Source of the DNA: an uncultured Porticoccus sp.
Lineage (GTDB): Bacteria; Pseudomonadota; Gammaproteobacteria; Pseudomonadales; Porticoccaceae
NCBI GenBank assembly: GCA_950063125.1
Contig: CATLZI010000137.1
Span: 1-5,959, forward strand
Length of the DNA stretch: 5,959 nt
Reading direction: 5' to 3'
The translations under genes were made by a program, and so were the position numbers. Under the pieces are notes generated by a model, which had not been told where the DNA came from, did no database searches, and saw nothing but the letters and a program-made list of their open reading frames with translations. Of this stretch, positions 1-5,461 are shown in pieces. Position 1 is the stretch's first letter; every line of letters starts with the position of its first letter.

Positions 1-1315
1 GCAAGTCATAGAACTGGCAGATTTCCCCCAGGGGAATTCTGCCATCGAGCACAAAATCCCCAAATACCCTGCGGAAGTTTTTCCTGTCATCCTTTTCCGG
101 TAGTACCAGTCCCAGTCGACGTGCCACCCAGGCGAGGCTGCCACCCTGTAATAACAGGGAGGTCAACACGACCACAAAAGCCACATTGAAAAGGGTTTTT
201 GCCCCCTCCAGATCCACCATCATGGGGAAAATAGCCAACACGACCGGCACTGCACCACGCAGGCCCACCCAGGCGATAAAAAATGTTTCCCGGCGTGTGA
301 AGTGAAATGGCAGCAGACACAGCGATACAGCCAGCGGACGGGCGACCAAAATCAGTAACAGCGCAATACCCAGTGCCGGAAGCAGCTCGTCTGCCACCTC
401 GCTGGGGCTGACCAGCAAGCCCAGCAGCAAAAACATCAGGGCCTGGGACAGCCAGGCAAAACCATCCATTGCTGACAGGGCCTGACGAACGCTCCGGCGA
501 GCCCGGTTGCCCACCATCAGACCGAACAGGTAGATCGCGAGAAATCCCGAGCCGCCCACCCAGGTGGCAAAGGCAAATACGCCGATACCGGCTGACATCA
601 ATAGCAGGGCGAGTATTCCGGCGCCGCTGTCCAGCATACCCCGAATCCGGTTGACGGCGCTGGCCATGGCGATGCCGGCCAGGTAGCCGATCAGCCCGCC
701 TATACCAAACTGCGTGGTCAGGCTGAGCAGGGTGGTCCAGCCGTTGAAAGTCAACGCTTCGCCGGCGTTATAAATCAGGGCGATACTGATAAACGTCAGG
801 GTGAGGTAGACCGCCATTGGGTCGTTCATGCCGGACTCTATTTCCAGCGTGGCGGCAACCCGCTCGTTGAGTCGCACGCCGCAGGATTTGAGCAGGGAAA
901 ACACGGCGGCGGCATCGGTGGAGCCGACGATCGCGCCCAACAACATGGCCATTGGCCAGCTGAGCCCCAGCAGCCACATGGCGGCGAGGCCCGTGAGACC
1001 CGCGGACAATAATACACCGAGTGTCGCCAGTATCAGGGATGGTTTGAGTCCGGTGCGGAAAGTGGCAAAGTCGGTGCGCAGTCCACCATCCACCAGAATG
1101 ACGGCAAGGGCGATGTTGCCCACCCAGAAGCTCAGTGCAAAATTGTCAAAACTGATGCCACCGATGCCGTCCTCGCCACTGAGCATACCGACAATGAGAA
1201 AAACCAGCAGAAAAGGAAAACCGACCCGCGATGAAATGATGCCGGCAAACACTGCCACAAAAATCAGTGCTGCTGCGGCCATTAAGGGTAGGGCAAGGAA
1301 GTCGAGTGATAGCAT
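1..1315 (-). CDS. K+/H+ antiporter, NhaP2/CvrA type (CPA1), C-terminus cut by window edge
   Basis: Inner-membrane cation/proton antiporter, expected to exchange cytoplasmic K+ (or Na+) for protons in pH and volume control. The frame is open from the ATG at 1315 to base 1 and gives 438 residues; full-length relatives are about 570-580. Residues 1 to about 400 are almost all hydrophobic membrane segments. Family signatures are GSTDAAAVFS (131-140), ESGMNDPMA (160-168, with the acidic ND pair typical of CPA antiporters) and WVGLRGAVPVVLA (349-361). The start is supported by GAGG at 1325-1322, six bases before the ATG. After the last helix the chain runs through a short charged linker (407-415) straight into FGDFVLDGRIPLGEIC (418-433), which resembles the CorC/HlyC-type C-terminal domain. 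The TrkA-C domain that E. coli CvrA carries at this point is not seen. It lies 126 nt downstream of the DHH gene on the same strand, so it may be the last gene of the run or have its own promoter. The ion specificity is inferred from the family only. Confidence 0.94.
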   Translation of the reverse strand, partial: MLSLDFLALPLMAAAALIFVAVFAGIISSRVGFPFLLVFLIVGMLSGEDGIGGISFDNFALSFWVGNIALAVILVDGGLRTDFATFRTGLKPSLILATLGVLLSAGLTGLAAMWLLGLSWPMAMLLGAIVGSTDAAAVFSLLKSCGVRLNERVAATLEIESGMNDPMAVYLTLTFISIALIYNAGEALTFNGWTTLLSLTTQFGIGGLIGYLAGIAMASAVNRIRGMLDSGAGILALLLMSAGIGVFAFATWVGGSGFLAIYLFGLMVGNRARRSVRQALSAMDGFAWLSQALMFLLLGLLVSPSEVADELLPALGIALLLILVARPLAVSLCLLPFHFTRRETFFIAWVGLRGAVPVVLAIFPMMVDLEGAKTLFNVAFVVVLTSLLLQGGSLAWVARRLGLVLPEKDDRKNFRRVFGDFVLDGRIPLGEICQFYDL

Positions 1316-1390
1316 GTTCTTCCTCGGGGGTTAATCGGTATTCGCAGGGTCGCCGCGTGACGACCAATAACAGTTTAATCGGTGAGGGCA

Positions 1391-1423
1391 ATTGGACGCC
1401 AGCGGGAAGCGAGCCGGTCCAAT
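1391..1423 (-). other. Inverted repeat downstream of the DHH gene
   Basis: ATTGGAC (1391-1397) and GTCCAAT (1417-1423) are perfect inverted repeats with a 19-base spacer, starting 18 bases after the DHH stop codon. No U-run follows on the minus strand, so termination by the intrinsic mechanism is not supported. It could be a 3'-end hairpin or a protein-binding site ahead of the antiporter gene. Confidence 0.35.
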
Positions 1424-1441
1424 CGAATGCAGGAGTGGCGG

Positions 1442-2404
1442 TCAGGTATAACTGGCTTCGAACGCATCAATAAAGTCAGCCAACATCCCGGCGGGTAGGT
1501 TGTTGATCCCTGCCGCCGCCGCACGGCCGCCGCCGGTGGGGAAACGGCGGCATAAATCCGCGGCACCCTGACGGTTGTTCAATGGCGCTCGCACGCTCAC
1601 CAGATACTCGCCCTGGGGTGTTTCCGTGAGAACGGCATGGGCTCGGTTGGGATGATCATTGGTCAGTTGATTGCTGAAGACACCGCTGACCCGTCTGGCC
1701 CAGGCCTCGTTCGGCAGAATGAATACCGCTGTGGTGTCCGACGTTTTCTCGGCTGCAATCTCTGCGGCCGCCGCCATATCGCTGTGGTAGCCATTTTTCA
1801 GTTTATCGAAGTGTTCACTGTCGAGGTGGATGAAATCCAGAGGGTCTGTATAAAGACTGGTCCGCCGAAAGAGCTCGTCGGGTGGGATGTGTAAATCCTC
1901 CACCGATGCACCGTAACCGTTATAGTTGATATAGGTGCCAAGCTTTTGCAGTTGTTTGAGGTCGGTACCGCTGCACTGTAATGCCTCGTCGGCCAGCGCC
2001 TGTGCCTGTTGATTGAGGTTGTCGCCAAATGCACCAACTACCGCCCAGGCGGCGAATGCGTTTTCCAGATACTGGTTAACCAGCAAGCTGGTACAGGTAT
2101 CCGCCGCCTCGTTGATCAGGGCGGTGAGCTTTTCTGTTTCCGGAATAGTGCCGGAAAAGTGGTGGTCCACGTAAAACACCTTTGCGCCGACTGCCAGCAA
2201 CCGCTCCAGATCGGGGCGATTCTTATCCATCGAGATATCCAGTACGGTAACCTGGTCACCGGGCTGGGCAGTGACATTTTTCAGAAGGCCGATATTGCGT
2301 TTTACCCCGGTAATCAGGCTGCTCTGGCGGGGTTCTGATAACCGCAGTTGTGTCAGCGCACAGATACCATCGGCATCACCATTGAATACATCAAAATCAG
2401 CCAT
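1442..2404 (-). CDS. DHH-family phosphoesterase, candidate pAp phosphatase / nanoRNase-like
   Basis: Cytoplasmic 320-residue protein of the DHH/DHHA1 phosphoesterase superfamily, which uses two metal ions (often Mn2+) to cleave phosphate esters. Visible motifs are NGDADG (8-13, motif I), VLDISMD (54-60, motif II Asp), YVDHHFSG (78-85, the DHH motif), GAFGDN (124-129, motif IV Asp) and a C-terminal glycine-rich GGGRAAAAG (291-299). The last corresponds to the DHHA1 GGGHxxAAG element but has Arg instead of His. The length matches NrnA-type proteins (about 310-340 residues) and is too short for RecJ. There is no signal peptide or membrane segment. I chose the ATG at 2404 because AAGGA (2415-2411) lies six bases upstream. 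A GTG at 2461 would add 19 residues of unlikely composition and lacks such a site. The gene is 72 nt downstream of sat, in the same direction. NrnA relatives dephosphorylate pAp, the by-product of PAPS use, which fits this position. The specific activity is inference; a short-oligonucleotide nuclease or an uncharacterised esterase remains possible. Confidence 0.88.
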   Translation of the reverse strand: MADFDVFNGDADGICALTQLRLSEPRQSSLITGVKRNIGLLKNVTAQPGDQVTVLDISMDKNRPDLERLLAVGAKVFYVDHHFSGTIPETEKLTALINEAADTCTSLLVNQYLENAFAAWAVVGAFGDNLNQQAQALADEALQCSGTDLKQLQKLGTYINYNGYGASVEDLHIPPDELFRRTSLYTDPLDFIHLDSEHFDKLKNGYHSDMAAAAEIAAEKTSDTTAVFILPNEAWARRVSGVFSNQLTNDHPNRAHAVLTETPQGEYLVSVRAPLNNRQGAADLCRRFPTGGGRAAAAGINNLPAGMLADFIDAFEASYT

Positions 2405-2431
2405 GAAAAGTCCTTGTCTGGAGGGTGGCGT

Positions 2432-2457
2432 ATAGCGGGGTAGACAGGCCCCGCTAT
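2432..2457 (-). other. Perfect 9-bp hairpin between sat and the DHH gene
   Basis: ATAGCGGGG (2432-2440) and CCCCGCTAT (2449-2457) are exact inverted repeats with an 8-base loop. In the mRNA the hairpin begins 19 nt after the sat stop and ends 27 nt before the DHH ATG. No U-run follows, so it is not a standard intrinsic terminator. It may stabilise or process the mRNA, or set the DHH level below that of sat. Confidence 0.6.
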
Positions 2458-2476
2458 TCACTCAAACAGGTATTAT

Positions 2477-3667
2477 TTATTGGTGCTCGGACTGGTAGTA
2501 ATCCATCAGTATCTTGGCGACTTCAGGGCGGGAAAACTCGGGTGGTGGCGCGATGCCATCTCCCAGCATTTGCCGTACTTTGGTGCCGGACAGCAGGATA
2601 AAGTCCTCTTTCTGGTGATCTTCCGCCTCATTCATCATCACCACCCGGCCCAGCTTGGTGGAGAAGGCGGTGTGATCGGCCCGGAAGATCTCGATGTCCA
2701 GCGCATCGTCCGGTACTTTTTCGTCGAAGATGGTTTGTGCATCAAAAGCCCCGTAGTAATCGCCGACGCCCGCGTGGTCGCGCCCCACAATCAGGTGAGT
2801 GGCCCCCATGTTCTGGCGGAACAGGGCATGCAGCACGGCCTCGCGGGGCCCGGCATAGAGCATGTCGAAGCCATAGCCGGTGACCATGACGGTATTTTTC
2901 GGAAAGTAGTGCTCTACCATGGTACGGATACAGGCATCGCGAACCGGTGCAGGAATATCCCCTTTTTTCAGTCGTCCCAACAGCATATGGATAACCACGC
3001 CGTCGGCATCAAGGCGTTCCATCGCCATGCGACAGAGTTCTTCGTGAGCGCGGTGCATCGGGTTGCGGGTCTGGAAAGCGATTACTTTTTCCCAGCCACG
3101 CTCGATGATTTCATTGCGTATTTCCACAGCGGTGCGGAAGGTGTCGGGAAAATCACTCTGAAAGTAACTGAAACTCAATACCTGCAGTTTCCCCGAAATC
3201 AAATAGTTACCCAGATGGGTGAAGGTGGCTACGCCGGGGTGCTCCGGATCCAGATTGCCAAAAATCTGTTCGGCCATGGTTTCAATATCGTCGTCCGAGA
3301 CGGTTTCGATATGGTCGACCTCCATAATCGCCATTACCGGATTGCCCTCGGTGTTTGGGTCCCGCAGGGCGATGCGTTTGGCGCCTCTGATCGCGCTGAC
3401 ATCCTTTGCCAGATTGATGACCGGTACCGGCCAGAACAACCCGTCAGTGGTGTGCATTTTATCCGCCACACTCATGGCATCAGCCAGGCCCATGTAACCC
3501 TCCAGTGGATTGAAATATCCCGCCCCGAGCATGACGGCGTTGGCTGCGGCCGCCGAGTTCAACAGCAGTGAAGGCAGTTCTTCAGCTTCTTTAAGCAGTT
3601 GATGGTGTTGCTCTGTATCGTAGACAAAGAGGGGGTTCAATGTGTCTGAGCCGTGGGGCCTGATCAA
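2477..3667 (-). CDS. sat: ATP sulfurylase (sulfate adenylyltransferase), single-chain type
   Basis: Cytoplasmic enzyme that joins sulfate and ATP to give adenosine 5'-phosphosulfate (APS) and pyrophosphate, the first step of sulfate activation. It has 396 residues, as expected for the homo-oligomeric Sat family, which is unrelated to the heterodimeric CysD/CysN. The N-terminus, IRPHGSDTLNPLFVYD (2-17), is typical of Sat from sulfur-oxidising and marine bacteria and is followed by a PUA-like domain (to about 165). The catalytic domain has QTRNPMHRAHE (199-209, the QxRNPxHxxH ATP- and sulfate-binding motif), GRDHAG (295-300) and LSGTKVRQML (359-368). No APS-kinase domain is fused to the C-terminus; that job falls to the neighbouring cysC. 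I chose the TTG at 3667 because AGGAG (3680-3676) lies eight bases before it and homologues begin at this point. The frame extends to another TTG at 3700, but that would place the ribosome site inside the gene. It lies 60 nt after cysC and is probably cotranscribed with it. Confidence 0.96.
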   Translation of the reverse strand: MIRPHGSDTLNPLFVYDTEQHHQLLKEAEELPSLLLNSAAAANAVMLGAGYFNPLEGYMGLADAMSVADKMHTTDGLFWPVPVINLAKDVSAIRGAKRIALRDPNTEGNPVMAIMEVDHIETVSDDDIETMAEQIFGNLDPEHPGVATFTHLGNYLISGKLQVLSFSYFQSDFPDTFRTAVEIRNEIIERGWEKVIAFQTRNPMHRAHEELCRMAMERLDADGVVIHMLLGRLKKGDIPAPVRDACIRTMVEHYFPKNTVMVTGYGFDMLYAGPREAVLHALFRQNMGATHLIVGRDHAGVGDYYGAFDAQTIFDEKVPDDALDIEIFRADHTAFSTKLGRVVMMNEAEDHQKEDFILLSGTKVRQMLGDGIAPPPEFSRPEVAKILMDYYQSEHQ

Positions 3668-3675
3668 AATACTAT

Positions 3676-3680
3676 CTCCT
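3676..3680 (-). promoter_or_regulatory. Ribosome binding site that fixes the sat TTG start
   Basis: The minus strand reads AGGAG here, eight bases before the TTG at 3667-3665. No ATG or GTG occurs at a suitable distance in the sat frame. The site therefore selects a rare TTG start and rules out the in-frame TTG at 3700, which lies upstream of it. Confidence 0.75.
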
Positions 3681-3727
3681 GTTGGTGAGCGAATGGGCAA
3701 GTGGTTTGTTGTGGATTTAACCGAGGC

Positions 3728-4348
3728 TTATATGCCTGCAAGGAACTGGTGTGATTTTAGGTAGTTGATAATTGTATCAACTTCCTCTGCCAGGGTTGTC
3801 TGGTCGGTCTGCAAATGGATTTCGGGATTTTCCGGCGCTTCATAGGGGTCGTCAATACCTGTGAAGTTTTTAATCTCACCGGCGCGAGCCTTTTTGTAGA
3901 GACCTTTGGGGTCGCGTTTTTCCGCTTCCTGCAGCGGGCAGTCGACAAAAACCTCGATAAAGTCCAACCCGGCTGCTTTGTGTAGCTGTCGCACAGCATC
4001 CCGGTCAGCCCGGTAGGGGCTGATAAAACTGGATAGGGAGATAATGCCGGCATCGGCAAACAGTTTGGCAATTTCACCAATGCGGCGGATATTTTCGGTG
4101 CGGTCTGCTGCACTGAAGCCGAGATTCTTGTTGATGCCCAGTCGGACATTGTCGCCATCCAGTCGATAGGCCAGTTTGCCGAACTCGTAGAGTCGGCTCT
4201 CAAGGGCGACGGCCACGGTGCTTTTGCCACTGCCGGACAATCCGGTAAACCAGAGTGTAGTGCCGCGCTGTCCCATCAGTTGAAAACGATCATCGCGGGT
4301 AACTTCGCCATGGTGCCATTGCACGTTGGTTGCTTTTTGCTGAGTCAT
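3728..4348 (-). CDS. cysC: APS kinase (adenylylsulfate kinase)
   Basis: Cytoplasmic kinase that phosphorylates the 3'-hydroxyl of APS with ATP to make PAPS, the activated sulfate used by sulfotransferases and PAPS reductase. It has 206 residues, close to E. coli CysC (201). Visible parts are the P-loop GLSGSGKST (36-44), DGDNVR (64-69), [15 protein letters not shown] (75-89), the active-site stretch [10 protein letters not shown] (107-116; Ser110 appears to match the E. coli phosphoserine) and the lid [19 protein letters not shown] (148-166), followed by DPYEAP. All key residues look intact. I chose the ATG at 4348: AGGA (4360-4357) lies eight bases upstream, and [11 protein letters not shown] (11-21) is the normal beginning of the family. 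The frame is open back to 4444, but that extension lies inside tetR and is a shadow. Only 10 nt separate the gene from the tetR stop, and its ribosome site overlaps that stop codon, so translation of the two is probably coupled. Sat, 60 nt downstream, supplies the APS. Confidence 0.97.
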   Translation of the reverse strand: MTQQKATNVQWHHGEVTRDDRFQLMGQRGTTLWFTGLSGSGKSTVAVALESRLYEFGKLAYRLDGDNVRLGINKNLGFSAADRTENIRRIGEIAKLFADAGIISLSSFISPYRADRDAVRQLHKAAGLDFIEVFVDCPLQEAEKRDPKGLYKKARAGEIKNFTGIDDPYEAPENPEIHLQTDQTTLAEEVDTIINYLKSHQFLAGI

Positions 4349-4358
4349 GGTGGGAGTC

Positions 4359-5009
4359 CTAATTGACCTGGGTATCAGTTTGCGTATCAGTGTCAGGAAT
4401 TCCGGCTTTCCTGGCGAGGCAGCCGTGCAGCAGAATATCGACACATTTTTCTGTAACGTCCTCAGTCTTTAGCGGGGCACTTCTCAGTAATTGTATGCCC
4501 CAATAATTGCACAGGCCGATCAATGAAAGCGCTGTGAAATGGCAGTCGAGATCCCTGCGCAACTGACCAGTTGAGACCCCTTCACAGAAAATTCCCTCAA
4601 GTTGCTGGCGATAGCGTGAACCCAGCGCATTCAGGTGTTTTCGACGATCCTTGGGCAGATACAGACGCTGTTCGTTGTGTACCTTCATGGCTTCATTGTT
4701 GTGTTTGTAGGTCGCCAGGTGAGCTGCGATGGCAGCTTGCAGCTTGACTTCGAGCTTGCCGGGTTGGCTGGCGATCGACTCGATATGTGAAACATAGTCC
4801 CTCAGGGCCGTCAGGCAGACTTCTTCCAGCGCCGCTTCCTTCGACTTGAAGTAGTAGTAGAGGCTACCCTGCTGAATGCCGAGTTTTTCGGCGATGTCCC
4901 GGGTGCTGGCACCGTGATAACCCTTGTCGGCAAATATCGCTGCCGCGGCGGCCACGGCCCGTTCATGTCGGTGGGTATAGCGGGTTGTAGGTTTGTCAGT
5001 TGTTTGCAT
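4359..5009 (-). CDS. TetR/AcrR-family transcriptional regulator
   Basis: DNA-binding regulator of 216 residues, probably a ligand-released repressor. The N-terminal domain is classic TetR: helix [18 protein letters not shown] (18-35), then helix-turn-helix [19 protein letters not shown] (36-54) and KSKEAAL (55-61). The remaining residues (about 65-205) form the all-helical ligand and dimer domain, which is not conserved enough to name a ligand. The C-terminus ends in a small repeat, [10 protein letters not shown]. The ATG at 5009 gives a standard start, but no good ribosome site precedes it (the upstream stretch is GCCGGTTCCCG), which suggests low expression. The gene heads the cysC-sat-DHH run, 10 nt before cysC, and is divergent from the HlyD-type adaptor at 5462. 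Two palindromes overlapping its promoter (5026-5059) suggest autoregulation. Because the PAPS genes lie downstream in the same direction, repression of this promoter would also reduce them unless an internal promoter exists. Targets and inducer are unknown. Confidence 0.93.
   Translation of the reverse strand: MQTTDKPTTRYTHRHERAVAAAAAIFADKGYHGASTRDIAEKLGIQQGSLYYYFKSKEAALEEVCLTALRDYVSHIESIASQPGKLEVKLQAAIAAHLATYKHNNEAMKVHNEQRLYLPKDRRKHLNALGSRYRQQLEGIFCEGVSTGQLRRDLDCHFTALSLIGLCNYWGIQLLRSAPLKTEDVTEKCVDILLHGCLARKAGIPDTDTQTDTQVN
4368..4391. repeat. 12-bp tandem duplication in the 3' end of tetR
   Basis: CTGGGTATCAGT (4368-4379) is followed at once by TTGCGTATCAGT (4380-4391), matching at 10 of 12 bases. 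In the protein it gives two TDTQ units just before the C-terminal VN. This is probably replication slippage in an unconstrained tail. Confidence 0.6.
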
Positions 5010-5034
5010 CGGGAACCGGCTGTAGTTCTATAAA
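5004..5034 (+). promoter_or_regulatory. Weak candidate divergent promoter towards the adaptor gene
   Basis: TTGCAT (5004-5009) and TATAAA (5029-5034) could be -35 and -10 boxes, but their spacing is 19 bases, longer than ideal. The -10 lies inside palindrome O1, so a regulator bound there could control both directions. If used, the adaptor mRNA would carry a leader of about 420 nt. TATA-rich DNA makes chance matches likely. Confidence 0.2.
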
Positions 5035-5043
5035 GCTATAGAA
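5026..5043. promoter_or_regulatory. Putative TetR operator O1 (palindrome)
   Basis: TTCTATA (5026-5032) and TATAGAA (5037-5043) are perfect inverted repeats around the spacer AAGC. The site lies just after the predicted tetR transcription start and 17 bases upstream of the tetR ATG. An 18-bp palindrome beside a tetR-family gene is the usual form of an operator. No binding data exist for it here. Confidence 0.6.
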
Positions 5044-5059
5044 TCTATAGGTTTATAGA
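5044..5059. promoter_or_regulatory. Putative TetR operator O2 (palindrome)
   Basis: TCTATA (5044-5049) and TATAGA (5054-5059) are perfect inverted repeats around GGTT. It directly abuts O1, with the same half-site and a centre-to-centre distance of 17 bp. It overlaps the predicted tetR -10 box (5057-5052), so a bound protein would block RNA polymerase. Confidence 0.58.
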
Positions 5060-5080
5060 AAAAAGCAAGTACAGTTTCAT
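5052..5080 (-). promoter_or_regulatory. Putative sigma-70 promoter of tetR (and the PAPS genes)
   Basis: On the minus strand there is a -35-like ATGAAA (5080-5075; four of six consensus bases), a 17-base spacer, and a -10 TATAAA (5057-5052; five of six). Transcription would begin near 5045, giving a 5' leader of about 36 nt. The -10 lies inside palindrome O2, which fits repression by TetR. Predicted from sequence only. Confidence 0.5.
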
Positions 5081-5461
5081 TTTTAAGATATGAAGGGGGA
5101 TTTGTGTGGTGAGGGAAATAGCAAATGGCCATCGCCGCCATATAGAGGTGTCACAGACATTCGATGGTGCCTCATATGGGGGCCGTTGCGTCCTCGACGC
5201 CGTAGTGACGAACCGCAAACACTTGAATCCAGCCGATTGATTTGCTCTGGAGCGGTGGCGCTCCGAGGAACGGCAGAGAAAATAGCAGACAGGGAAAAGC
5301 TGTTGCCTGCGCTAAAAGACTGGCCCGAGCCGATCTCTTTGATTACATTGAATGCTGTACAATCGGGTGCGGGCTCATAGCCATCTCTGCAGTGTCAGGC
5401 ATGAGGCTTTTGAACGGGCCAGATTTTGAGGCTTGGGGGCAAGTCCACTGAGAGAACCATC
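5060..5461. other. Intergenic stretch of about 400 bases without a supportable gene
   Basis: Several small frames are open here (plus strand 5090-5380 and 5242-5451), but their translations are rich in Arg, Gly, Pro and Trp, look like random DNA and match no family I know. No tRNA, rRNA, CRISPR or insertion-sequence end is visible. The stretch does hold a hairpin at 5245-5267, a -10-like TACAAT (5358-5363) without a good -35, and a weak hairpin at 5430-5445 just before the adaptor's ribosome site. It probably serves as the regulatory leader of the adaptor gene, or is the remains of a lost gene. Confidence 0.5.
5245..5267 (+). other. Hairpin in the leader of the adaptor gene
   Basis: GGAGCG (5249-5254) pairs with CGCTCC (5259-5264) around a GTGG loop. 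The stem extends by CTC (5245-5247) with GAG (5265-5267) if T5248 bulges out. No T-run follows on either strand, so it is not a normal terminator. Its role is unknown. Confidence 0.35.

Noticed and set aside
828..1334. 168-codon plus-strand open frame
   Set aside because: It is antisense to the antiporter membrane domain; the Ser/Pro/Arg-rich translation is typical of a complementary-strand shadow.
1348..1365. Short inverted repeat GGTCG / CGACC in the antiporter leader
   Set aside because: Only five paired bases with an 8-base spacer; expected by chance in GC-rich DNA.
2432..2457. Rho-independent terminator between sat and the DHH gene
   Set aside because: The stem is strong, but no T-run follows on either strand.
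2405..2461. GTG start at 2461 for the DHH gene
   Set aside because: It would include the hairpin and the AAGGA ribosome site in the coding sequence; the ATG at 2404 starts directly before the conserved NGDADG region.
2480..3571. Long 363-codon open frame on the plus strand
   Set aside because: It lies antisense to sat, whose motifs are complete; the plus-strand product resembles no family and has His/Gly-rich, shadow-like composition.
4349..4444. Upstream extension of the cysC frame by 32 codons
   Set aside because: It overlaps the tetR coding end, lacks family similarity, and the ATG at 4348 has a properly spaced ribosome site.
5090..5451. Two small plus-strand frames (5090-5380 and 5242-5451) as hypothetical genes
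   Set aside because: They overlap in different frames, lack good ribosome sites, and have Arg/Gly/Trp-rich translations without recognisable structure.
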